From Desulfotignum sp. (lineage in GTDB: Bacteria > Desulfobacterota > Desulfobacteria > Desulfobacterales > Desulfobacteraceae), in contig JAGYOW010000027.1 of the NCBI GenBank assembly GCA_018399285.1, forward strand, positions 1 to 42,370: DNA of 42,370 nt, written 5' to 3'. This document shows, piece by piece, positions 26,295 through 35,216 of this stretch. Within the stretch, counting starts at the first letter, position 1; each line of letters begins with the position of its first letter. A program made the position numbers and the translations under genes. The notes below the pieces were generated by a model, which had not been told where the DNA came from, ran no database searches, and worked only from the letters and a program-made list of their open reading frames with translations.

Positions 26295-26830
26295 TTGATT
26301 TTGACAGCCTCACCCGTGGCAAAATCAATATCATATACCGTCCGAAACTGATGTCCGGCGATAAAGGAATCCCTGCCGGTGCCAAAGGCAAACATGACCC
26401 TGGTCTTACCGCTGGTCTGGATGGGCTTGTCCCATTCTTCCGACGCGGTCATCAGACGGGTGAAGGAAATGGTGGTCACACCGTTCTCTTCTTTTCCTGC
26501 CGGATCCATGACCTGATTGGTCCCTCCCAGCTTTTCATCCGAAGAATGACCCCGTTTTCTATCTGCAAAATGGTCTTCGATTCTCACCTTGCCGTTTTTA
26601 ACGGCCCCGATAATAATATCGCCACCGCCCATGGCATCTTCCGGGTCGATACCCACAGAAACCCAGCCTGTGGTTTTGGCACTCAATTCCATGTGAACCT
26701 GGTCTCCGTCCAGGATCCAGGACACCGTCATGCCATCGAGTACCAGTTTGTGAGCATACTCTGAAGCAAACAGGCTGCCCGGCAAAAGAATGACCATCGT
26801 CAACACCAGCAATCCGATTTTACGTATCAT
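26291..26830 (-). CDS. DOMON-domain exported protein
   Basis: A 179-residue protein with a Sec signal peptide (IGLLVLTMVILLPGSLFA) and one DOMON domain: TVSWILDGDQVHMELSAKTT, GWVSVGIDPEDAMGGGDIII and the Met-containing GKTRVMFAFGTG. DOMON domains bind heme b or sugars; in this oxidase operon a heme-binding electron-transfer role is plausible but unproven. The stop overlaps the SCO start. The GGAGAACAC upstream of the ATG is a fair ribosome site. Confidence 0.8.
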   Translation of the reverse strand: MIRKIGLLVLTMVILLPGSLFASEYAHKLVLDGMTVSWILDGDQVHMELSAKTTGWVSVGIDPEDAMGGGDIIIGAVKNGKVRIEDHFADRKRGHSSDEKLGGTNQVMDPAGKEENGVTTISFTRLMTASEEWDKPIQTSGKTRVMFAFGTGRDSFIAGHQFRTVYDIDFATGEAVKIK

Positions 26831-26916
26831 TTGTGTTCTCCTTGTTGTTTATCTTTCATCCACCATGGATTTATGGACTGTGAATCGGCAACCCCCTTTG
26901 TCTCATCCATTCCGTC

Positions 26917-27342
26917 TTATCCATACTGCAGTTCGCCGCCGGAAAATCCCAGTCCGATGGCCACTAACGCCATGAGCATATACCATCCGGTGAGCCGGTT
27001 AAATCCGCGGTTCTCAGGATCATCCTTGATGGCGGTCACCAGCAGCAGCACGATGAGAACAGCTGCCAGAAACATTTTCAGGACAATCAGAAACTCCCAT
27101 CCCCCCCCGAACCGGTGCTGCCAGTCCAGGTAGCCGGTGAATATGGTGGGGATAACCCCCACAAGTGCCAGAATCACACAATGGTATCCGGTTTTTGCCA
27201 GCATTTTCATTCGGGGCAGAAAAGATACCAGCCGAAAGACCACTGCGCCGATCACCATGCCCATGGGAATATGAGTAAACGCCGGATGAAGCGGATGGGT
27301 AAAACCGATACTGTTCAGGAAACCAAAAATAACATCTGTCAT
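26917..27342 (-). CDS. DUF2231-like four-helix membrane protein
   Basis: A 141-residue protein with four hydrophobic segments and the family motif HPLHPAFTHIPMGMVIGAV near the start; the conserved His residues at membrane edges suggest heme or metal binding, which is an inference. It is the first gene of the oxidase operon, with AAAGGTG before the ATG and 86 bases to the DOMON gene. Such proteins often accompany cytochrome oxidases. Clean frame. Confidence 0.8.
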   Translation of the reverse strand: MTDVIFGFLNSIGFTHPLHPAFTHIPMGMVIGAVVFRLVSFLPRMKMLAKTGYHCVILALVGVIPTIFTGYLDWQHRFGGGWEFLIVLKMFLAAVLIVLLLVTAIKDDPENRGFNRLTGWYMLMALVAIGLGFSGGELQYG

Positions 27343-27374
27343 GGAATCACCTTTTAAAATTATTCATTTTGAAT

Positions 27375-27429
27375 TGACTGAAACGATTTCACAGTCATTG
27401 CAATAAAATTAATTTACCTTTACTATAAT
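27375..27429. promoter_or_regulatory. Intergenic control region with inverted repeat and -10-like TATAAT
   Basis: Between the divergent oxidase operon and the selenoprotein gene, TGACTG (27375-27380) and CAGTCA (27392-27397) form a perfect 6-base inverted repeat, a possible operator. A plus-strand TATAAT at 27424-27429 could serve the selenoprotein gene; no convincing -35 at the right spacing was found. Confidence 0.35.
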
Positions 27430-27513
27430 CTTGGCGATATCACAACCGATTCCTGATGTTTTACCATGGTGAAACCTGGAAGAAACCCATCCAAATGCAA
27501 AAGGAAGGTATGT

Positions 27514-27741
27514 ATGGAAATCAAAATCACCTATTGTTCCGTTTGAAACTACGAACCACGGGCTGCCGGTCTGGCAGACCTCATTGAAAAAGAACTGCAC
27601 ATCACTCCGAAACTGGTTGCCGGCAGTAACGGCATATATGAAATCACGGCCGGTCAAACCACTGTTTTTTCCAAACGCAAGGCCAAACGATTTCCTGACA
27701 ACCAGGAAGTGATCGATCATTTACGGCAACTTCTGCCATGA
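27514..27741 (+). CDS. SelT/SelW/SelH family selenoprotein (Rdx type), UGA read as selenocysteine
   Basis: The frame MEIKITYCSV-UGA-NYEPRAAGLADLI continues for 75 residues to LRQLLP and a TGA stop. UGA at 27544-27546 sits in a CxxU motif (Cys8, Sec11) exactly where SelW-like proteins have Cys or Sec, and the sequence after it is typical of the family (NGIYEITAGQTTVFSKRK). A stem-loop follows 16 bases after UGA. AAGGAAGG precedes the ATG. It is a small thioredoxin-fold redox protein. A conventional gene finder would miss it because of the UGA. A strong terminator follows. Confidence 0.88.
27563..27577 (+). promoter_or_regulatory. Candidate bacterial SECIS stem-loop in the SelW-like gene
   Basis: CTGCC-GGTCT-GGCAG forms a 5-bp stem with a five-base loop starting GGU, beginning 16 bases after the UGA codon. 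Bacterial SECIS elements lie just downstream of UGA and show a GGU in the apical loop. The fit to position and loop is good. Confidence 0.65.
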
Positions 27742-27829
27742 GAATCGTTTTCACGGTTAGTTTGATCACCCACCTGGTACAGATAATCAAAATTTCAGCA
27801 TCGATGCCTGTCACATCCACCAAAACTGA

Positions 27830-27858
27830 AAAAGGCTGCCCTTTGGGGGCAGCCTTTT
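27830..27858 (+). terminator. Rho-independent terminator of the selenoprotein gene
   Basis: AAAAGGCTGCCC (27830-27841), a five-base loop, and GGGCAGCCTTTT (27847-27858): 12-bp stem with a terminal T run. Confidence 0.85.
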
Positions 27859-28038
27859 CAGAAAAGGAAAAAAAGATGAAAAAACTAATTGGCGATTAGT
27901 TGTAAATGATTAATGCAATGCACATGCCAACCAGAATATTTTTTTACAGATATAATAAAATTGCCGCCATCTTCCCTTTTTACAGTGCGTTTCAATGGGC
28001 CGGAATCATGGCTGGGTCATTTGATCCATACCTGCACC

Positions 28039-28060
28039 AAAAAACAGGGCCCCGCCTGTT
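28039..28060 (-). terminator. Rho-independent terminator of the leftward hdrA-metF operon
   Basis: On the minus strand AACAGG, loop CGGGGC, CCTGTT followed by a T run (plus-strand A's at 28039-28044). Placed about 120 bases after the last gene of the operon. Confidence 0.7.
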
Positions 28061-28182
28061 CACAATTTTGGCGGAGCTTTTCAATGCAACCCCACCCGCT
28101 GATTCATGAAATAAAATTCTCCAACCTTTTGAAACCAAAGAACATTACAACCCAAAGCCCTGATATTCATAAATTTGAACCG

Positions 28183-28587
28183 CTATTTTTTGGCTGTTTT
28201 CGGTTTCGGGGCCGGGGCCGCATCTCCGGATTTTCCGCTGGTTCTGTGGTTTGGCCGATGTCAGATGCCTGTTTTTTGGGGTTGATTCCCCTCAGGATCG
28301 GCATCACCACATCCTTTTCTCAACCAGGAGCAAAGAAATTTTTCATCTGATCTTCAGGCAGCTTCCAGTTCTGATTTATGAATTCAAACAATTATCAGCA
28401 ATATCAAAGCATTTATATAAGCGTCTGCTTCCTTTTGTCGCAAATGTCATTTTTTCCTCTCCGTTCCTGACCACAATGTATTTGACTTGACTGCCATACT
28501 TCTCCTTATATCGAAATAACTGCGTATCCACAGTGACAAGCAATAAAACCAGGGCGGGGAATCCCATCCACCGGCCCTGTTTTTCAT
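28183..28587 (-). pseudogene. Hypothetical small protein at the end of the metF operon, frameshifted
   Basis: Pieces in order: LVLLLVTVDTQLFRYKEKYG, QVKYIVVRNGEEKMTFATK, FEFINQNWKLPEDQMKNFFA, PG, an in-frame TGA, EKDVVMPILRGINPKKQ, and a C-terminal GDAAPAPKPKTAKK rich in Ala, Pro and Lys. Frame changes lie near 28560, 28430, 28400 and 28230. The TGA between PG and EKD is best read as a nonsense change (Trp would fit). I do not recognise the family. It follows metF on the same strand within 26 bases. Confidence 0.45.
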
Positions 28588-28612
28588 TGTATCTGAAAAG
28601 GTCCGTATTTGT

Positions 28613-29540
28613 CTATACTTCGAGCCTTGGATAAAGCCCGCTTTTTTCAACTATTTCCGGCACTTTTTCTTCCCATTCAATGGCCATGATGTGAAACCCC
28701 GCGATTCCGGGCGCTTCCAGCGAGTTCCTGGATAACGCTCCACACAGATCTTGATGCCTTCTTCCGCCTGGTGCTTTTTTCCCACGCCCGCCAGCCCGCT
28801 GGATAATTTCATCGGGCACATCCATGCCGGCACCTTGTTTTTCAGCGGCGCCAGCCGCTTCCACGAACTGTAGGCATCTCATGCCGGCCATGATAAATCT
28901 TTTCGTCAATCCCCGGTCAGAAGCCTGTGCATCCATTCCTTGAATTTGTCGATATTGTAGATGCACTGGGTCTGGATGAATTTCCACCCACAGGCAATTT
29001 TCTTGGCCAGCTGGCGCGGATCTCAAACGGATCGGCAAACGGCCGCCGCTCCACCGCAAAGAGTCACCAGGCGGGCGCTTGACCATCGTCACCGCCCAGA
29101 AACTTGTTGCCTTCATCCCGCATATACCGGACGGTCTGCACCAGCTGCATGGGTCCAGTCATGCACATTCTGGCCCTGGGCACAGTCCCAAAACTCCTGA
29201 TCGCCTGACAGACACAGCATGTTGGAAATATCAAACGAGGCAGCCCCCAGAATATCGCTTGCAGCGCCACCCGGTTTTTCTGTCTCTTGTCACCCATCAC
29301 CCGCAGCACCGGTTCAATACCAGCAGTTTTAAATTGAACACAGGCGGCCAGAGAGGACATCCTTGTCATGGCGGTCTGGTTGTCCGTGACATTCACCGCA
29401 TCCACGCAATCCTTGATCAGCATCCCTTTTTTCGTCTCTTCCGGATCATGCACTGCCCGGGCGGCCCATTCAGATGTCACGCCCGATGTCCGGCCTTTAA
29501 CACGCGCGCTCAGTCTGCTGTCGCTCACATATTCGCTCAT
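28613..29540 (-). pseudogene. metF: Methylenetetrahydrofolate reductase, frameshifted
   Basis: From ATG 29540 the pieces read KKGMLIKDCVDAVNVTDNQT and AMTRMSSLAACVQ, then RNRIALQSDILG-type and LCLSGDHQSFGDCPQA in shifted frames, DPMQLVQTVRYMRDEG, then GVEFIQTQCIYNID-like pieces, MAGMDVPDEIIQRLAG-type, and AGFHIMAIEWEEKVPEIVEK near the end. These match the MetF of the Wood-Ljungdahl pathway in acetogens and sulfate reducers (about 300 residues), reducing methylene- to methyl-tetrahydrofolate with FAD. At least seven frame changes. It follows metV by 9 bases, and mvhD and hdrA are further upstream: the gene order of electron-bifurcation-type MetFV complexes. Confidence 0.85.
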
Positions 29541-29549
29541 ATCTTCACA

Positions 29550-30190
29550 TCACTCCTGGTTACGGTTCTCGGCCGCCGGCCCGTCAGTGGACCAGTCTTT
29601 CTGGGGCGACTATTTCGTAATCATCCATTTTACCGAATGGGGCTTTGAGCCGAGTCGATGATCAGCTGCAGGCACAGTCCGTGTCCTTTGGAAATTTCAC
29701 GCGTTGGTAGAACCGCCGCAGGGCCGTTAAGCACCGTTTGGCACACCGGGACACCGGGCAGATACCGCCGGTGCGGGCCAGCACGACCCGCATGCCTGAC
29801 GCCGTTCCGTCCCACAGGCCCGGTCTCATTGGCGCCCAGGCAGACCGTGTTGACGCAGCGGCAACTTCCAGTGTGGTCATATATATTTTTCCGCAGCAAA
29901 CTGGACTACACCGCAGGCCAGGGATACAATGGCATCATACTTATCCACCACATCCCGGATGCTCACTCTCTTAAATATTCATGAATCACACTGACGCTCA
30001 GGGTCCGCTCATCAGCGGTTTTCCCGATCCTGGCCATAAAATTCATTCAAACTTTGATGCCAGGACCTCCTCTTTTTTACCCCCCGGCCTCCTGAACCGT
30101 GACATTCATTGCATCCCCGGCACCAGAATGCGGTCATAGGCTCCAACTTCCCGGATAATCTCTTCAATGGGTTTTCTCTGCTATTATCAT
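29550..30190 (-). pseudogene. metV: MetV, zinc/iron-sulfur partner of methylenetetrahydrofolate reductase, frameshifted
   Basis: ATG at 30190 (MIIAEK), then IRDVV-DKYDAIVSLACGV-like SLACGVVQFAAEKY, NTVCLGANET, RQACGSC, GGICPVSRCAK, GPCGGSTN and CAWQLIIDR-like CLQLIIDS, ending DWSTDGPAAENRNQE at the TGA 29552-29550. The Cys clusters are those of MetV (about 210 residues), which binds MetF and carries zinc and iron-sulfur centres in acetogens. Many small frame changes. It sits directly between mvhD and metF. Confidence 0.8.
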
Positions 30191-30243
30191 GCTCACCTCT
30201 TGTAGGCGGTTAAAATAGTTCTTGTTCAGGCAGCATCGGCCTT

Positions 30244-30667
30244 TTAGGTTTTGCGTTGTTTTGCCAGTCTGATGGGGCTGGGCCCCATTTAATGAATTGA
30301 CCATTCCGTGGAATACTGGGCAAACGGGGGACCTTCACCGGAAGACAGGTTGTACATCCTCACCCGGTCTTTGCCGACTCCGATTTTTTCAGAACTTTAC
30401 GGCAACCTGTTCCACCCGTTTTCTCGCTCTGAAATTGCCCTCGTTAAAAATGACAGTCCCCTTCCATGCATCCTACGCCCCCCGTCAGCCCCTTTTCAAA
30501 GCGCGCAGAATGTGGATGATATCAGCCTTTCCGGTACAGGGGGACCCGGATAATTCTGAAATTTGTCCACGGTATTTTCAGCCTCATGGAACCTGCCAGG
30601 TCCGCAGCGGAATACCCTCAGTAGTTACAGCAGAATGCCAGAATGACCGGTTCAAATTCTTTGTCAT
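30244..30667 (-). pseudogene. mvhD: MvhD-type iron-sulfur protein with UGA at the second cysteine-motif position, frameshifted
   Basis: ATG 30667, one base after the hdrA stop. After a one-base shift the frame gives EFEPVILAFCCNY-UGA-GYSAADLAGSMRLK, where MvhD proteins have CCNWC or CCNWU; UGA is at 30620-30618. Further pieces: CTGKADIIHILRAFEKG-like, GCMEGDCHF, EGNFRARKRVEQV, RMYNLSSGEGP-like and the tail GPSPIRLAKQRKT. MvhD links HdrA to an electron donor or acceptor through a [2Fe-2S] centre. About 140 codons as expected, but with at least five frame changes. Confidence 0.8.
30588..30603 (-). promoter_or_regulatory. Candidate SECIS-like stem-loop downstream of the mvhD UGA
   Basis: On the minus strand GGACCTGGCAGGTTCC folds with CCT/AGG and GGA/TCC stems around a bulged U and a GGC loop, starting 14 bases after UGA. 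The spacing matches the other two sites, but the loop has GGC rather than GGU, so support is weaker. Confidence 0.4.
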
Positions 30668-30668
30668 A

Positions 30669-33600
30669 TCATACCTCCTCCAGCGGGGATTCCACCTTGC
30701 TGAGCAATGAGTCATCTTCATACCAGTTGAGCTTGATGGCTTTGGCCGGGCGCATTCGAGGGCGCATGTACGCAACCCTGGCACAGGGCCGGGTCGATGT
30801 ACGAAACCGTTTTCATCCATTACCGGCACATGATATTAGGGACAGGATCGGACACAGACCAGGCAGGAAGCGCATCGATCCTGATCCACTTCCGCCACCA
30901 CCGCAGACAGAGGGTCAAGAAACTCCTGGGACAGATAGGTAGCGGCCCGGGATGCGGCAGCCATGTTTCGGGCACACGGTTTCCGTGATCAGCTGGGCCC
31001 GTGGGCCGTGCACCAGATGAACACCCTTCCGTGCCCCGTCCACCGGCCCGAGAAGCTTGACATGGGCTTCCATGAAAACCCTTCCGCGTTGCGCTGGGCC
31101 TTGATAATATGGGACAACTCCTTGGCAGTATCTGTGAAAGCTGTGACCCCGGCGGACAATGCCTCCATCGGCATCCGCCTCAATATACTGCCCCAGCACA
31201 TGATCCATGAACGTGACGGTGAGCCCGCCGTCAGCCGATTTTTCCACCCGGGGCGGATCATCTTTGCTGAACCGGGAAAAGATCACGCCCATGTTCCGGG
31301 CTTTGGTGTAATACGCCTCCATCATGGCATAGGTTCTCATATCCCGGTACAGGATAAACACATCCGTATCCGGGCTTTGTTCCTTGATGGCAATGGCGTT
31401 TTTCACGGCATTCTGGCAGCAGATCCGGGAACAGTTGGGATTGGTCTCGTTCCGGGACCCCACGCACTGGATCATGATCACCCGGTCCGGATTGCCGAAT
31501 GTGTTGTCTGCCAGGCGGTCCGCCAGTTCCAGCTGGGTCACCACGGCATCGCTGTCATTGTACAGATATTCCGTGGGCTGATACTCGCCACCGCCTGTGG
31601 CCACGATCATCACACCATGATCGATCTTTTTCTGCTTCATGTCCGGCCCCACCAGCACTTCGGTCTTGAAATTGCCTTTGTATCCGCCGAATTCCACCAC
31701 CAGGGCCTGCTTGAGCACGTCGATATGCTCATGGGTTTCCACGGCATCCGCCAGTTCCTTGACAAAGGCCTGAATGTCGTCGCCCTCGATGGTATGGTGC
31801 AATCGCCGTCCCAAACCGCCCAGGGTATCTTCCTTCTCCAGCAGCGTGACATGAAACCCCTGGTCTGCCAGAGCCCTGGCCGAAGTCATCCCGGCGATAC
31901 CGCCGCCGACGACCAATGCCTTGTCAATAATGGAGATCTTTTTGTCATGCAAAGGTCCCAGAATACTGACCCGGGCCACAGCCATGCGGATCAGGTCTTT
32001 GGCCTTGGCCGTGGCTTTTTCCGGTTCATGAAAATGCATCCAGGAATCCTGGTTCCGGATATTGGCCATTTCAAACAGGTACTTGTTCAAACCGGCTTCC
32101 TCCAGGGTGTCCATGAAGATCCCCTCATGGGTCTTGGGGGTACACGAGGCCACCACCACCCGGTTGAGCTGGTATTCATCAATGATCTCTTTGATGGACA
32201 CCTGGGTATCCTGGGAACAGGTGAACAGGTTTTCACCGGTATACACCACATTGGGCAGATTTCCCGCATATGCCGCCACATCATCCACATCAATGACTCC
32301 GGCAATGTTGATCCCGCATTTACACACAAACACCCCCACCCGGGGGTCTTCGCCCAGCACATCCCGTTCCGTGGGCAATGTCACGGTTTTCGTCAATGAA
32401 TGACGGGCCGGGGCCAGATGCCGGCCGGCGGCACAGGCCGCGCCTGAGGCTTCGGTCACGGAAGAAGCGATATCTTTGGGTCCTTGAAACGTGCCGGACA
32501 CATACACACCCGGCCGGCTGGTCTCCAGGGGGTTAAAGGTGGACGTTTCCACGAAATTGTACGGATTGAGTGCCACGCCGATGCGGTTGGCCAGATCCAC
32601 ACTGTGTTTGGGGATGACCAGCCCCACGGACAGGATCACCATGTCAAATACTTCCTCATGGATCTTTCCCTGTTCATCCGCGTATTTCAGAATCAGGTTG
32701 TCGGTTCCCGGCTCTTCGATCACGGAATGGATCCGGGATTTCACAAACCGCACCCCGTCCTGTTCCAACGCTCTGAGATAATATTTTTCATAATCTTTGC
32801 CGAATGTCCGCACATCCATATTGAATATCACGGTATCCAGCTCTTTTTCCGAATGCTCCTTGGCGATCATGGCATCTTTGATGGCATACATACAGCACAC
32901 CGACGAGCAATACCCGTTGCCGCACCGGTTGGTGTCCCGGGAACCGATACACTGAAGCCAGGCGATCTTTTCCGGTTCCTTGCCGTCGGAAGGACGTACC
33001 AGATGCCCCATGGTGGGGCCGCCCGCAGACAGAATCCGCTCAAATTCCAGAGAGGTCATGACATTTTGGGATCGTTTGTACATATAGGTGTCATCCTGGT
33101 CCGTGGGATCAAACGTATCCGCCCCCGTGGTCATGATCACCGACCCCACTTTGACATCCCTGACTTTTGGCACCTGATCATGCTCCACGGCCCCGGCCAG
33201 ACAGACCTCCACACACTGGTAACATTCGGAACAGATGCCGCAGGACAGGCACCGGGCCGCTTCCTGATCAATGAGTTCCCTGGCAAGGGCCTGGGTGACT
33301 TCTTTAAAATTGCCTTCCCGCCGGGCCGGCGGCAGTTTTTCCGCCTGCATTCTCGGGACATGGACAACATCCGTGATTTCCGGTTTGTCATATTCCCAGG
33401 ATTTTTCCCGGCCTTCGGCCAGGTCCAACCCATTGATGAACCGGTGAATACTTTCCGCCGCAGTCTTACCCGAAGCCACGGCATCCACCACGGACTTGGG
33501 TCCGTAAAATGCATCCCCCCCGGCAAACACCCAGTCAATGGGCGTCTGCAATGTGACCGGATCCGCCTCATACCCGCCAGGCCGGGTCAGTGAGATGCCC

Positions 33601-35126
33601 TGATCTTTGGCAAACCCGGTTTCCCCCATCTGTCCGATGGCCACAATCACATTGTCCGCCTCATATGAGGTGAGTTGACAGTCATCGTACTGAGGATTGA
33701 ACCGCCCGTTTTCGTCAAATACCGAGGTACATTCCTGAAAAGCGACTTCCGTCACCCGTCCGTCGTCATTGCCGTAGAACCGCATCGGTCCTTTGCTGTT
33801 TACGATATTGACTTTTTCTTCAATGGCTTCTTCAATCTCGTAATCCCAGGCCGGCATTTCATCGCGCTTTTCCAGACACACCATGGTAACATCGTCCGCT
33901 CCCAGGCGCCGGGCTGTCAACGCCACGTCCACGGCCACATTACCGCCACCGATAACAATGGTTTTTCCGGTCATTTTTTCCGCCTTGCCCAAAGCGGCAT
34001 CCTGCAGAAATGTCGTGCCCTTGAGAATGCCTTTCAGATCTTCGCCCTTCACGCCCAAAGCCCTGGACCCATGCAGCCCAGTGGCCATGAAAACGGCGGA
34101 GAAACCGTCTTTTTTCAGGCTGTCCAGGGTGATGTCTTTTCCGAACTCCACGCCGGTCTTGATCGTCACCCCTAAGGCTTCGATCACGGCGATCTCTTTT
34201 TCCAGTTCCGCCTTGGGCAGCCGGTATTCCGGAATCCCCACGGCCATCATTCCGCCTTTGACCGGCAGTTTTTCGTACACCGTGACGGTATACCCTTTCT
34301 GGGCCAGGTAATAAGCCGCCGTCAGGCCGGCCGGGCCGGAACCGATAATGGCGATTTTTTCTTCGCGTTTTTCACCGACTTCAGGGACCCAGGGTGATGC
34401 TTCTTCAAAATCCAGATCCGCCAGAAACCGGTGCAGGTACTGAATAGCCAGGGGCTGATCCGCATCGCCTCTGGTACACACGGATTCGCAGGGATGGTGA
34501 CACACCCGGCCACAGGATCCGGGAAACGGATGCTCCTGTTTGAACAGCTTCAGCGCTTCCGCATATTTACCCTGCTGCATCAGGGCGATAAATCCCTGAA
34601 TGGACACATGGGCTGGGCAGGTGGCCTTACACGGGGCCACCGACCGCTTGGAAATGCCGTACGCCCCGGGAATGGCTTGTTCATATTGTTTAAAAATGGC
34701 TTTACGATTGTTCAACCCCTGGTTATGTTCACTCACAACATCGACGGGACAGACTTTGGTACATTCGCCGCAGGATGTACATTTGGAAATATCTACAAAT
34801 CGCGGATTTTCCCTGACTCTGGCCGTGAAATTCCCCTGTTCTCCCTCCAGTTCCAGAAGTTCGGTATTCGTCAATAATTCAATGTTCAGATGCCGGCCGA
34901 CCTCGACCAGTTTGGGTGAAATCACTCACATGGTACAATCATTGGTTGGAAACGTCTTGTCCAACTGAGCCATCATCCCCCCGATGGCATACGATTTTTC
35001 AACCAGATAGACATAATAGCCGGAATTGGCCAGATCAATGGCGGACTGCATACCTGAAATCCCGCCACCCAGAACCATGACAGAGCCGACAAGGTCACTG
35101 CTCGGTGTCACCTTTTGCGTCATCAC
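30669..35126 (-). CDS. hdrA: Large HdrA-type oxidoreductase (HdrA-GltD-HdrA fusion), selenoprotein; last ~500 bases frameshifted
   Basis: AGGAGG precedes the ATG at 35126. Residues 1-66 hold an FAD-binding [20 protein letters not shown] and TFPTNDCTM; codon 67 is UGA, where the family has Cys or Sec (C64-x-x-U67), and the frame then runs on as [19 protein letters not shown]. Then a ferredoxin motif ([12 protein letters not shown], Cys116-126), a GltD-like part with [19 protein letters not shown] and [18 protein letters not shown], a second iron-sulfur motif [17 protein letters not shown], and a second HdrA-like FAD domain [14 protein letters not shown]. Intact to about 31170; beyond that the C-terminal ferredoxin ([22 protein letters not shown]) is split over frames up to VESPLEEV. 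HdrA bifurcates electrons; here it would serve MvhD and MetFV. Confidence 0.88.
34893..34910 (-). promoter_or_regulatory. Candidate bacterial SECIS stem-loop in hdrA
   Basis: On the minus strand CUGGUC-GAGGUC-GGCCGG gives a 6-bp stem (two G-U pairs) whose loop holds GGU, starting 15 bases after UGA at 34928-34926. Spacing and loop match the SelW-like gene's element. Confidence 0.65.
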
Positions 35127-35180
35127 AAACCTCCTACCTTAAGATTTCGCCTCAGTCGTGCATGTATCTTTCCCCGCTTT

Positions 35181-35209
35181 TAAGTAAAAAAAAGGATTTT
35201 TTTTGTCAA
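35181..35209 (-). promoter_or_regulatory. Possible hdrA promoter with A8/T8 inverted repeat
   Basis: Minus-strand TTGACA (35209-35204) is a perfect -35; 17 bases later TACTTA is a poor -10. The spacer is A8-TCC-T8, an inverted repeat that may bend DNA or end transcription from ampG. Weak support. Confidence 0.35.
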
Positions 35210-35216
35210 CAATTAT

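Larger units (their letters stand above)
27742..28182. other. 441-base stretch without a gene, holding two terminators
   Basis: Contains the selenoprotein terminator near its left end and the terminator of the leftward hdrA-metF operon near its right part. Short open frames here have no ribosome site, no family resemblance and poor composition. Nothing else seen. Confidence 0.6.

Noticed and set aside
27906..28109. Plus-strand open frames in the gap after the selenoprotein
   Set aside because: No ribosome site, no recognisable domain, and they overlap a terminator of the opposite strand.
28300..28330. In-frame TGA between PG and EKD in the hypothetical gene after metF, considered as a fourth selenocysteine
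   Set aside because: No Cys partner nearby, no stem-loop noticed at the usual spacing, and the gene is frameshifted elsewhere; a Trp-to-stop change is simpler.
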